Source of the DNA: Tellurirhabdus bombi
Lineage (GTDB): Bacteria; Bacteroidota; Bacteroidia; Cytophagales; Spirosomataceae
DNA: 64,000 bases
Assembly: GCF_021484805.1 (NCBI RefSeq)
Contig: NZ_CP090557.1
Location: 3,236,001 to 3,300,000 of the forward strand
Direction: 5' to 3'
This document shows, piece after piece, positions 8,804 to 17,800 of this stretch (within the stretch, counting starts at the first letter, position 1; every line of letters begins with the position of its first letter). The notes under the pieces are model-generated. The model was given only the letters and a program-made list of their open reading frames with translations, was not told the origin of the DNA and searched no databases. A program made the translations under genes and the position numbers.

Positions 8804-9520
8804 TTATACGTGGGGCATTGTACCAACAGGAACATCCCCATAGGCGTGAATTTTAGAGCAAATCAGGCGGAGGGAGCTTTCCAGATCGCCGGAAGCGGTT
8901 TTGAACGAATCGGCATCAATGGTCAGGGGAGCGCCAAGCACCACCAGCGGCGCGCCGTATTCGGGACAGCGAATGGCCTGTTCCAGCGAAAGTCCACCAA
9001 CCGCCTGAACGGGAACGTTCACCGCCTGAACAACCTCCCGGAGCTGGTCCAGCGGACTAGGCATGCGTTCGCCACGCGCGGCAATTCCCCGCCGTTCGTC
9101 GTAGCCAATGTGATGAATAATGTAGTCGCAACCCAGTTCCTCAAGCCGTCGGGCACCCGCCACCATATCGCGGCAAACCATGTTGTCGCCCATAACTTTA
9201 ACCCCAAAATCGCGACCAGCTTGAACCACGCAGCGAATGGTTTCGTCGTGGGCACGGGCCATCACTACCACGTGCGTAGCACCCGCTTTAGCCATCATCT
9301 CGGCTTCCAGATACCCGCCATCCATGGTTTTCAGATCGGCCACAATCGGCACATTCGGGAAGGCACTACGCAAGGCACGTACACCGTGCAAACCTTCGGC
9401 GAGAATGAGCGGTGTCCCTGCTTCCAGCCAGTCGATCCCGGCGCGCATGGCTAAGGCGGCTGTTTCCAGCGCTTCGTCAATATTGGTTAAATCCAGCGAG
9501 AGTTGAACAATGGGCTTCAT
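8804..9520 (-). CDS. HPS/KGPDC-like protein of the OMP decarboxylase suprafamily
   Basis: The 238-residue protein has the suprafamily active-site pattern: D10 in LSLDL, E33 in LEAGTPL and D62-K64-D67 in ADLKTMDGG. A later HxGYD segment (H137-I-G-Y-D) resembles 3-hexulose-6-phosphate synthase more than the HRSRD of 3-keto-L-gulonate-6-phosphate decarboxylase (UlaD). These enzymes split or decarboxylate 3-keto sugar phosphates through an enediolate and a Mg ion. The region after HxGYD is longer and basic (ERRGIAARGER) compared with HPS as I know it. It is the first gene of the operon. No 6-phospho-3-hexuloisomerase gene is in the window, so the formaldehyde-fixing RuMP role is doubtful and a sugar-acid role is favoured. 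Confidence 0.8.
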   Translation of the reverse strand: MKPIVQLSLDLTNIDEALETAALAMRAGIDWLEAGTPLILAEGLHGVRALRSAFPNVPIVADLKTMDGGYLEAEMMAKAGATHVVVMARAHDETIRCVVQAGRDFGVKVMGDNMVCRDMVAGARRLEELGCDYIIHHIGYDERRGIAARGERMPSPLDQLREVVQAVNVPVQAVGGLSLEQAIRCPEYGAPLVVLGAPLTIDADSFKTASGDLESSLRLICSKIHAYGDVPVGTMPHV

Positions 9521-9628
9521 AAGGTATAAAAAGCTGAAAATACCTCATAGATAGTACTTTTGCTATTTTTTACAGCATTATAAGTATTTTTGAAGCCAAT
9601 TTGCAGCATCTAGCCGTTATTACGGAAG

Positions 9629-9639
9629 TTAACGGTTAA
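9629..9639. promoter_or_regulatory. Palindrome TTAACGGTTAA, same core as the TetR upstream site
   Basis: This 11-base inverted repeat (TTAAC-G-GTTAA) lies in the divergent region between the catabolic operon (starts 9520, minus) and the membrane protein gene (starts 9706, plus). It is identical to the core at 4694-4704 before the TetR gene. It is a candidate binding site for that regulator. Confidence 0.4.
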
Positions 9640-9705
9640 AATTATTCGCTGAATGAGGTGAATAAGCAAGAATTTAAAAGGATCAGCTTTTACAACAAAA
9701 CTACC

Positions 9706-10203
9706 ATGTCGTTATCAACTACTTCGCCATCAGCGCTAAAGGCAATTCTATGGGCGGGCTTTGTAGCCGGAACACTGGATGCACTAGCAGCCGTTGTTGT
9801 TTTGGGTAAAATGAAGGCAATTCCTGTTTTTAAATACATTGCGAGCGGATTTTTTGGCCGGGAGGCGTTTACGGGTGGTATCGACATGGTTGGCTATGGC
9901 GTTCTATTCCACTATTTGATCGCCTTGGCCTTCACACTGGTTTACTTCTTTATTTTCCCGTACCTGCCTTTTCTGCGCAAGGAAAAGATCGCCAGTGGCT
10001 TACTCTATGGCATTTGCGTATGGGTAATCATGAATTTCGTGGTATTACCCTTGTCTAATGTTCCACCTACACCGTTTACCTGGCAAAATGTTCTGGTAGG
10101 AATATTGTTGCTTATGTTTTTGGTGGGACTGCCTATTTCGTGGATCATCCACCGCTACTATCGGTTAAATCGAGGGTCTTTTGTACGGCCGTTCCGTTTT
10201 TGA
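9706..10203 (+). CDS. Small integral membrane protein of unknown function
   Basis: I chose the ATG at 9706 (MSLSTTSPSALKAILW) rather than an in-frame GTG at 9658, which adds a charged, poorly supported leader. The 165-residue protein has about four membrane segments, near residues 12-32, 60-82, 95-116 and 125-147, with a basic C-terminus (RYYRLNRGSFVRPFRF). It resembles the DUF1440/YagU-like membrane proteins, but I cannot name the family with certainty. It is divergent from the catabolic operon and ends two bases from the stop of the convergent N-acetyltransferase gene. Confidence 0.7.
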   Translation: MSLSTTSPSALKAILWAGFVAGTLDALAAVVVLGKMKAIPVFKYIASGFFGREAFTGGIDMVGYGVLFHYLIALAFTLVYFFIFPYLPFLRKEKIASGLLYGICVWVIMNFVVLPLSNVPPTPFTWQNVLVGILLLMFLVGLPISWIIHRYYRLNRGSFVRPFRF

Positions 10204-10204
10204 G

Positions 10205-10984
10205 TTAAGCGGCCAGGGCCATTTTGGGCAGCCGAATCCCAAAATAATCGGTCAATTTCTGCTCAAAATCCTCTGAATCCAGAATCGGAAATTCATGGAC
10301 ACGGGCATGCTCGGTAATTTTCAGCATACTGTCAGTCAGCGTTATTCGGCCAGTTGGGGTAGCAATGGTACAGAGTTTATTGCGGGTAAAAAACGAAGCG
10401 TGGGAAGTCTGGTGGAAATCGCACATCGCGGTAAACTCCGACAGTTTGCGGGGAACAAGCGTAAAAATATAAGACGTAACCCAATCACCCATTTCGTGCT
10501 GCTGCTGGACGGCCAAATAACGGTTGTCGTGCTGAATAATGCGGTAACGGCCTGTTTCGTCTTCCTGAATCTCATTTAGGTTGATGCGCAGTGGATGGTG
10601 CCCAAAGCGGCGGCCAAATCCAACGTCAACCAGCCACGATTCGTCATCGATGTGAGCTACGACCGCCAGATGGTCAAATTCATCCTTAAAGCCTTTTTCC
10701 ACTTCGTAGACGCGTCCTGAAATCATCTCGACCTGGTAACCAATTGACTTTAGAAGCTCGTAAAACAGACTGTTGAGCTCATAGCAAAAACCACCCCGCC
10801 TTTTGATAATGATTTTATGAAACAGCGTGGGAATATCCAGCGTTATTTCCTTTCCGTAATGAATATCCAGGTTTTCGAGGGGAACCGTTAAGAGGTGGTT
10901 TTTATGAAGTTGCTTTAATACATCCAGTGGGTTATCTAAATATCCCGAATAACCGAGCCGTCTCAAATACAAATTTGTTTGCAT
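10205..10984 (-). CDS. nat: Arylamine N-acetyltransferase
   Basis: The 259-residue protein has the complete NAT catalytic triad: C67 in KRRGGFCYELN, H105 in DHLAVV and D120 in VDVGFG. The length matches bacterial NATs (about 250-280). These cytosolic enzymes transfer acetyl from acetyl-CoA to arylamines and arylhydrazines, usually as detoxification. The gene is single and converges on the 9706 membrane protein gene with one base between the stops. Substrate range cannot be inferred. Confidence 0.92.
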   Translation of the reverse strand: MQTNLYLRRLGYSGYLDNPLDVLKQLHKNHLLTVPLENLDIHYGKEITLDIPTLFHKIIIKRRGGFCYELNSLFYELLKSIGYQVEMISGRVYEVEKGFKDEFDHLAVVAHIDDESWLVDVGFGRRFGHHPLRINLNEIQEDETGRYRIIQHDNRYLAVQQQHEMGDWVTSYIFTLVPRKLSEFTAMCDFHQTSHASFFTRNKLCTIATPTGRITLTDSMLKITEHARVHEFPILDSEDFEQKLTDYFGIRLPKMALAA

Positions 10985-11282
10985 AGTCAGTCTGGAAAGA
11001 GAAAGGTGGTATTTGTTGTTTACTTCGTCTGAACAGTGGAAAGCTATTGCTTTGCAGGAACAAAGTTCGCTTATAAAGGGCCTAAATCCAGGTAATATTG
11101 GCTGAAGCGTGGTTTTTTATAGCTGAATTGTACTTTCTGAGCCTTGAAGAGGAACTGACTTATGGATCGGTTTATCAGCCGATCTTTCTGCGTCGCAGAA
11201 ATACGACCGCCCTCATTTGGCCGTTAATTACTTGTCGGTTCTAGCATTTTGCTTTCGCCAGCATCAGAAAAAATCCTGACGT
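10985..11282. other. Intergenic region without a supported gene
   Basis: About 300 bases between the divergent NAT gene and the small 85-residue ORF. It contains a short inverted repeat, GATCGG / CCGATC (11165-11184), followed by TTTCT. I see no convincing promoter or RNA gene. Confidence 0.5.
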
Positions 11283-11540
11283 ATGCCTACCCAAATCCAA
11301 GTATTTTATCCGCTCCGTGAAGGCGGGCCAGCCGAGCGATTGTTGTTCGATACCAGTTCAATCATGACGGCAAACGCCATGATTCCACACCAGGGCGATT
11401 GGATACAACCCACCAAAGAGGAGCTAAAAAAACTTTTCGGTGATCCGGAACAGGTCGTATGGTTGGAGGTGACAAAAGTTATTCATTCGTGTGAGCCTGT
11501 AGAAATAAGGGTATTTACTCAGTGGCTTTTCTTTCAATAA
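11283..11540 (+). CDS. Small hypothetical protein (85 residues)
   Basis: The frame MPTQIQVFYPLREGG... has a balanced amino-acid composition, with a predicted mixed alpha/beta pattern (EELKKLF helix, VVWLEVTKVI strand). There is no signal peptide or membrane segment. I do not recognise a family. It is alone between the NAT gene and the metal efflux operon, with no obvious ribosome binding site. The protein-like composition is the only support, so this is a moderate call. Confidence 0.45.
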   Translation: MPTQIQVFYPLREGGPAERLLFDTSSIMTANAMIPHQGDWIQPTKEELKKLFGDPEQVVWLEVTKVIHSCEPVEIRVFTQWLFFQ

Positions 11541-11617
11541 TGATTTGCCGAATGATAGAGAAAAAAGAACTGACGGCTCTACAGGAAGTTGGAAGCTTAA
11601 TGAGCTAATTCATGATG

Positions 11618-11625
11618 TATCTTTG
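11618..11625 (+). promoter_or_regulatory. Candidate -7 box (TATCTTTG) upstream of the metal efflux operon
   Basis: TATCTTTG matches the Bacteroidota -7 consensus TAnnTTTG. It lies about 85 bases before the small exported protein gene that precedes czcC. No well-spaced -33 TTTG is visible, so this is tentative. Confidence 0.3.
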
Positions 11626-11708
11626 TGTATTTTTAACTCTTTTTTAACGCTTATTTTATACATTATAAATCTAAGTAGTTTTACTTTGGCCCATCAATAC
11701 GGCACTAC

Positions 11709-12086
11709 ATGGGCTTCTTCAAAAACATAGCACTGGCCATTGGGCTAATCTGGGCGTTAGCGCTCCGAGTCTATCCGGCTATGGGTCAGGAGTTATGGCC
11801 TGCACATTCCCTGGGCTGTGCTGTCGTTTCTTCTGAAAAGGAGAAGAATCCTAGTAACACAGACGGTGCGGCAGCCGTTGCTTCACTGCAAACTGAAGAC
11901 GAGCAGGATTCTAGTTCAACCGACTATTTGCCTCTTTTTGATTTACCGCTGGCGATGCAATTGGCCAGCTGCAACGTCTCGGTTCTCTCGGCCGGCCTGA
12001 CAACAATTCCGGTTGGAAAACGGGCGGGTCCTGCGTTGCCTTATTACCTGCTTTTCTGCTCGCTCCGCATTCCCTTACAAGCTTAA
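11709..12086 (+). CDS. Small exported hypothetical protein ahead of the czcCBA operon
   Basis: The 125-residue protein has a signal peptide or single membrane helix (MGFFKNIALAIGLIWALALR...AMGQ). A Ser/Glu/Asp/Thr-rich low-complexity middle follows (about 45-75), then a C-terminal segment ending LLFCSLRIPLQA. It contains Cys residues in the mature part. I do not recognise the family. It lies about 150 bases upstream of the TolC-family gene on the same strand, as many Bacteroidota metal-efflux operons start with a short exported protein. A metal-sensing or accessory role is only an inference. Confidence 0.5.
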   Translation: MGFFKNIALAIGLIWALALRVYPAMGQELWPAHSLGCAVVSSEKEKNPSNTDGAAAVASLQTEDEQDSSSTDYLPLFDLPLAMQLASCNVSVLSAGLTTIPVGKRAGPALPYYLLFCSLRIPLQA

Positions 12087-12234
12087 TCCCAGCCCGTTCC
12101 TATCTCTTTGGGCTGTCACTTCCCCACGAATGAGTTTTACTGACTCATTTCTGCATCAAATTTCCTGACAATCAAAGCCGACTGTTCCACGGAACGGTCC
12201 GGCGCATTCTTCTCTTAAAACACACATAACCCCC

Positions 12235-13539
12235 ATGAAAAAGCTACTGCTTTTCGTTTTTGGGTGGATTGCTATAACACCCTTGCGGGCACAGGTAAGC
12301 CAGGATACCCTGCGCATTACACTACCCCAGGCTGAAGCGCAGTTTCGGCAGCGTAATCTTCAACTCATGGCCAGTAAGCTGGGAATCAGCGAAAACCAGG
12401 CGTATGAGTGGCAATCCAAACTCTGGAATAATCCAAGCATCTACGTTGAACAGATGCCCTATAACAGCCAAACTAAAGAAGTGATGCCGTTGCGGCAACG
12501 CAATTCGGAGCAAGTTCTGCAGTTTCAACAGCTTTTATTATTGGCTGGCAAACGAAACAAACAACTGGCCATCGCTAAAACTAATACGGAGATTGCTGCC
12601 GACCGCTTTTATGACTTGCTGCGGACACTCAACTACCAGCTCCGAACTACCTTCTACGACCTGTATTATACCCGGCAGTCGCTGGCGGTGTATGGGGAAG
12701 AAATCGGTACACTCCGGCAAACCGTCAACCTGTTCCAGCAGCAATACGAAAAAGGCAATGTCCCGCTGAAAGATTTGTCGCGGCTGAAAGCGTACTTGTT
12801 TACACTGACAACGGAGCAGCAGCAGCTACTTAAAAAATCGACCGACGACCAGGCTGATCTGGCCCTATTACTGAATGCCAGCCCTTCCACGATCATTCAG
12901 CCAGCGCTGGAAAATACGGGCGCGCGACCTGACGAGTTGCGCCCGAACGGAGCCGCTCCGTCTGCCGTCGGTCAACTGTCAATCAATGAGTTGTACAAAA
13001 CAGCGGAAGACAACCGCTACGATCTGAAAGCCTTCCGCGATCTGGTCATCCAGGAAAAACAGAACCTGACGTTGCAAAAAGCGCTGGCGGTTCCTGACTT
13101 GCAGGTACAGGCCACCTACGACCGAAATGCCGGTTACATTCCAAACTATTTTGGTCTTGGCGTAGGGATTAACCTGCCGGTTTTTAATAAAAATCAGGGC
13201 AATATCCGGGCGGCCACCATCCGGACCCAAAGCAGCCAGCAGGCAACGGATGCCTACCGCCTTCAGGTGGACAGCGAAGTGCAGCGCGCTTACCAGAAAG
13301 CCCTTCTGACCGACCGCCTGTACCGCACGTTTGACCAGCGCTTCAACGACGATTTCGGCAAGCTGATTCAAGGGGTTACGGTGAACTACAAAAAACAGAA
13401 CATCGATGTGGTTGAGTTTCTGGACTTCTTCGATTCGTATAAAGTCAGTCAGATTCAGTACACGCAGCTACAGAACGACCGGATGCAAAGTCTGGAAGAG
13501 CTGAACTACGCCGTTGGAACAAACCTATTCGCCCAATAA
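12235..13539 (+). CDS. czcC: TolC family outer membrane channel of the CzcCBA-type efflux system
   Basis: This 434-residue protein has a cleavable signal peptide (MKKLLLFVFGWIAITPLRAQ). It is followed by long amphipathic helices rich in Gln, Leu and Ala, with the two-fold repeated outer membrane efflux protein layout (roughly residues 35-215 and 245-430). It has no lipobox. It is the first pump gene of a plus-strand operon and is followed after 37 bases by the adaptor gene. In CzcCBA systems it forms the outer membrane exit duct for metal ions. The czc label rests mainly on the RND gene's signature. Confidence 0.85.
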   Translation: MKKLLLFVFGWIAITPLRAQVSQDTLRITLPQAEAQFRQRNLQLMASKLGISENQAYEWQSKLWNNPSIYVEQMPYNSQTKEVMPLRQRNSEQVLQFQQLLLLAGKRNKQLAIAKTNTEIAADRFYDLLRTLNYQLRTTFYDLYYTRQSLAVYGEEIGTLRQTVNLFQQQYEKGNVPLKDLSRLKAYLFTLTTEQQQLLKKSTDDQADLALLLNASPSTIIQPALENTGARPDELRPNGAAPSAVGQLSINELYKTAEDNRYDLKAFRDLVIQEKQNLTLQKALAVPDLQVQATYDRNAGYIPNYFGLGVGINLPVFNKNQGNIRAATIRTQSSQQATDAYRLQVDSEVQRAYQKALLTDRLYRTFDQRFNDDFGKLIQGVTVNYKKQNIDVVEFLDFFDSYKVSQIQYTQLQNDRMQSLEELNYAVGTNLFAQ

Positions 13540-13576
13540 TTAAGCCGCTGTCCGGCTACGGATAGCAAAACAAACG

Positions 13577-14704
13577 ATGAAATTGAAATCAATAAGTATC
13601 CGTTATACGCAAACTGTCGGCCTTTTTCTCGTGGTTACCACTTTGTTATCCAGTGGTTTAACAGGCTGCCAATCGTCGGCAAGCGAAACCGAGCAGGAAA
13701 TTGCGACCGCACCTAACTTACTGACAACGGCTAAGCTGGATACGGCCAAAGAAGCAACCGTCAATAACGAACTGAAACTGACCGGTAAAATAACCTTCAA
13801 TCAGGACAAAGTGGTGAAGGTATTTCCGCTCGTGGGCGGCCACATCGACCAGGTAAAAGCTGATCTGGGCGATTACGTGAAGAAAGGGCAGGTGTTGGCC
13901 ATCATCCGTTCGGGCGATATGGCCGACCTCGCACAGCAGGCCATCGCCGCCAAAGGCCAGTTATCAGTAGCGCGGAAAAACCTACAGGTTACCGAAGATA
14001 TGGCCAAATCGGGGCTTAATTCGCAGCGGGATTTGGTGGCAGCTCGCGAGCAGTTGCAGGCTGCGCAGGGCGAAGTCAACCGCGTGAACGAACGCAAAAG
14101 CATTCTGGGCGGCTCCGGTTCCACCTACGTGGTGAAGGCCCCGGTTGACGGTTTTGTGGTAGAGAAAAATGCCTCGCAGGGCATGGAACTACGGTCCGAT
14201 GATCCCGAGAACTTGTTCACCATCTCCAATCTGGATCAGGTCTGGGTCTTGGCGAACGTCTATGAATCTGATCTGGCCAAGGTGCGGGAAGGCTACGAAG
14301 CTTCCATCACGACGCTTTCGTACCCAGACTTGGTTTTCAAGGGTAAAATTGATAAAATCTTCAACGTCCTTGACCCCGACAGCAAAACCATGAAAGTGCG
14401 GGTAACACTGCCCAATCGCGTGGCCGGACGCTCGGACTACATGCTGAAACCGGAAATGTTTGCCAATGTCAGCCTTCAGTACGCCGGGAAGGACCAGCGC
14501 GTGGCGGTGCCCGCCAAGTCCATCGTCTTTGACAAAAGCCGAAACTTTGTGGTGGCCGTAACGGCAAACAACCAGCCGGTTGTGCGCGAGGTAGATATCT
14601 TCAAAACCATTGGTGATAAAACCTACCTCAACAGCGGCCTGCAAGCCGGCGAACGGGTCGTCTCGCAGAACCAGCTTCTCATTTACAGTGCACTTGGAAA
14701 TTAA
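13577..14704 (+). CDS. czcB: RND efflux periplasmic adaptor, CzcB/CusB type
   Basis: The 375-residue product is a predicted lipoprotein with lipobox LTGC (Cys31). The order of domains is typical of membrane fusion proteins. A first half barrel-sandwich (FPLVGGHIDQVKADLGDYV, about 80-100) comes first, then a short alpha-hairpin (about 115-170). The second half lipoyl stretch (VKAPVDGFVVEKNASQG) and a beta-barrel and membrane-proximal region (about 215-370) follow. It links the inner membrane pump to the TolC protein. No His-rich N-terminal metal-binding extension is seen. A structured 96-base gap separates it from czcA. Confidence 0.88.
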   Translation: MKLKSISIRYTQTVGLFLVVTTLLSSGLTGCQSSASETEQEIATAPNLLTTAKLDTAKEATVNNELKLTGKITFNQDKVVKVFPLVGGHIDQVKADLGDYVKKGQVLAIIRSGDMADLAQQAIAAKGQLSVARKNLQVTEDMAKSGLNSQRDLVAAREQLQAAQGEVNRVNERKSILGGSGSTYVVKAPVDGFVVEKNASQGMELRSDDPENLFTISNLDQVWVLANVYESDLAKVREGYEASITTLSYPDLVFKGKIDKIFNVLDPDSKTMKVRVTLPNRVAGRSDYMLKPEMFANVSLQYAGKDQRVAVPAKSIVFDKSRNFVVAVTANNQPVVREVDIFKTIGDKTYLNSGLQAGERVVSQNQLLIYSALGN

Positions 14705-14705
14705 T

Positions 14706-14794
14706 GAGTGAAAGCGATAAAGAGTGAAAGAGTGTGTCGAAATCCTTTCGCGCTTTATCGCTTTCACTCTTTCGCTCGCTCATTCACTCTTTAA
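14706..14794 (+). repeat. Intercistronic inverted repeat and CTCATTC/CTCTTT repeat tract
   Basis: A perfect 17-base inverted repeat has arms at 14706-14722 and 14753-14769 (arm GAGTGAAAGCGATAAAG), with a nested CGAAA/TTTCG hairpin in the loop. The right arm continues into a pyrimidine-rich tract with TCATTCACTCTTT (14780-14792), ending eight bases before the czcA ATG. A related tract is at 35012-35076. It could fold in the mRNA and tune czcA expression. Confidence 0.7.
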
Positions 14795-14800
14795 ATTGCC

Positions 14801-17800
14801 ATGAATAAATTCATCAAAAATATAATCTCCTTCTCGCTGAAGAACCGATTTTTCGTGTTCTTCCTGACGGGATTGGTCGTAGTGGCTGGATTTATCAGCT
14901 ACCAGAATACACCGATTGAAGCGTTCCCGGATGTTACCAATACCCAAATTACGATCATCACGCAGTGGCCGGGCCGCAGCGCCGAGGAAATCGAGAAGTT
15001 TGTAACAATTCCGCTGGAAATTGGCCTGAATTCAGTGCAGAAAAAAACGGACGTTCGTTCAACAACGCTCTTTGGGCTTTCGGTGGTGAAAGTTATGTTC
15101 GACGATGGGGTCGATGATGCTTTTGCCCGGCAGCAGGTTAACAACCTGTTGGGCGGCGTCGAGTTGCCCGATGGCGTCAAACCAGACGTGCAGCCGCCGT
15201 ATGGCCCTACCGGTGAGATTTTTCGCTACACGCTCAAGAGCAGCACCCGCACCGCACGCGAACTGAAAACTTTGCAGGACTGGCAGATTGAACGACAGTT
15301 AAAAAGTGTTCCGGGCGTGGCCGACGTGGTTAGCTTCGGCGGTGAGGTGAAAACGTACGAGATTTCTGTCGATCCGCGCCGGTTGCAGAACTTCGACATT
15401 ACGCCTTTGCAACTCTATCAGGCGGTGGCCAATTCCAACGTCAATGTGGGTGGCGATGTGATCGAAAAGAATTCCGAGGCGTACGTGGTACGTGGCATCG
15501 GGCTGCTGAAAAATAGCCAGGATATTGAGAATATCATCATCAAGAACGTCAAAGGCACGCCCATCATGGTGCGGAATGTTGCCCAGGTGTCGGAATCGGC
15601 GCTGCCCCGTTTGGGACAGGCGGGCCGCGACAACCAGAACGATGTGGTGGAATGTATTGTGGTGATGCGCAAAGGCGAAAATCCCAGCGAGGTGATTGAG
15701 TCCGTGAAAGCCAAAATTGACGAGCTGAACAGCACTATTCTGCCCGCCGACGTCAAAATTGACACGTTTTACAACCGGGAAACGCTGATTCACTTCGCGA
15801 CGCACACCGTAACGCACAACCTCATCGAAGGGCTCGTTTTTGTGACCGTCATTGTGTTCCTGTTCATGGCCGACTGGCGGACCACCATCACGGTGTCCAT
15901 CATTATTCCGCTGGCATTGCTGTTTGCCTTTATCTGTCTGCGTTTAAAGGGAATGTCGGCCAACCTGCTGTCCATGGGCGCAATAGATTTCGGAATTATC
16001 GTGGACGGTGCGGTGGTGATGGTCGAGGGAATCTTCGTGACGCTGGACGAAATGGCGCATCATAACGGTATGGAAAGGTTCAACAAGCTGGCCAAGCTCG
16101 GCATTCTGCGCAAAACCGGAACCGAAATGGGAAAAGCGATTTTCTTCTCTAAGCTGATCATTATCACCTGTTTGATTCCTATTTTCTCGTTCCAGAAAGT
16201 AGAAGGTAAAATGTTTTCGCCCCTCGCCTGGACACTGGGTTTTGCGCTGCTGGGGGCCTTGTTCTTTACGTTGACGCTGGTTCCGGTCCTGGCTAGCTTT
16301 CTGCTGAAAAAGAACGTTCGTGAGAAACACAATCCATTTGTCGAGTTCCTGACGCGCCACGCAACCCGCGGCTTTGGGTTCACTTTTGCCCATAAAAAAC
16401 TGACTTTGTTGGTATCGGTTGGACTGGTTGTGATCGGTTTGTCGGGCTTTAAACTGCTAGGTACGGAATTTCTGCCGGAACTGGACGAAGGGTCAATTTA
16501 CGTGCGGGCGAGTATGCCGATGAGCATTTCGCTGCCCGAATCGGTGAAGCTGACAACCCAGATGCGGCACGTGTTCGAGGCGTTTCCGGAAGTGAAAGGC
16601 GTTATTTCGCAGACAGGCCGCCCCAACGATGGAACCGACCCGACGGGTTTCTACAACATTGAGTTTCTGGTCAGTATATTTCCCAAAGAAGCGTGGAAAA
16701 GTGGGTTAACGAAACAGCAGCTCATCGGGCAGATGCAGGAGAAACTGAAAGTGTTCCCTGGCGTGGATTTCGGATTTTCGCAGCCGATTATGGACAATGT
16801 GTCGGAGGCCGTTTCGGGCGTGAAAGGCTCCATTGCAGTCAAAGTGTACGGACCCGATTTATATACGCTGGAAGAAAAATCGACCGAGATTCAAAAGCAA
16901 CTGGCTACGGTTCAGGGAATTGAAGACTTAGGCGTCATTCGGAACATTGGTCAGCCAGAGCTACGGATCGAACTTGATGAACAGAAATTGGCGGCCTATG
17001 GCGTTGACAAGGCCGATGCCGAGGCAGTCATCGAGATGGCTATCGGGGGCAAAGCAGCCACCCAGATTTACGAGGGCGAACGCAAATTTGATCTGCGTAT
17101 CCGGTACGACCGGCCCTTCCGCTCTAACGAGTCTGAGATTGGAAACCTGATGGTGCCGACGCAGAATGGCTCTGAAATACCCATCAAGGAAATCGCCCGC
17201 GTTTACACTCAAACAGGCCCGATCCTGATCTACCGCGAAGGAAACCAGCGCTATGGTGCCGTGAAGTTTTCGGTGCGAGGCCGCGACATGGGTGGAGCCG
17301 TGACCGAAGCGCAGCAAAAAGTGACCGCCAACGTGAAATTACCCCAAGGCTACACCATCAAATGGGCGGGTGATTTTGAAAACCAGCAACGGGCTACATT
17401 GCGGCTGGAGCAGGTGGTGCCGATCAGTTTATTGGGGATTTTCTTTATTCTGTTTGTGCTGTTCGGGAATGTCAAAGATGCGGGGCTAGTGCTGTTAAAC
17501 GTGCCTTTCGCCATCATTGGCGGCATCGCGGCCTTGCTGATTACGCACGTCAACTTCAGCATTTCGGCGGGGATTGGCTTCATTGCGTTGTTTGGTATCT
17601 GTATTCAGAACGGGGTTATCCTGATCTCCGTATTCAAAAAGAACCTGCACAATCGGCTGTCGCTGAACGAGTCCATTCGGCAGGGGGTCATTTCGCGGGT
17701 GCGGCCCGTGGTGATGACGGCCATGATGGCGGCCATCGGGTTGATTCCGGCGGCCATTTCGACTGGGATTGGGTCTGAAACGTCGAAGCCGCTAGCGATC

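Noticed and set aside
11545-11730. Open frame of 61 codons between the small ORF at 11283 and the exported protein at 11709
   Set aside because: It covers the candidate promoter and leader region, has no ribosome binding site and runs into the next gene's start; its composition is not protein-like.
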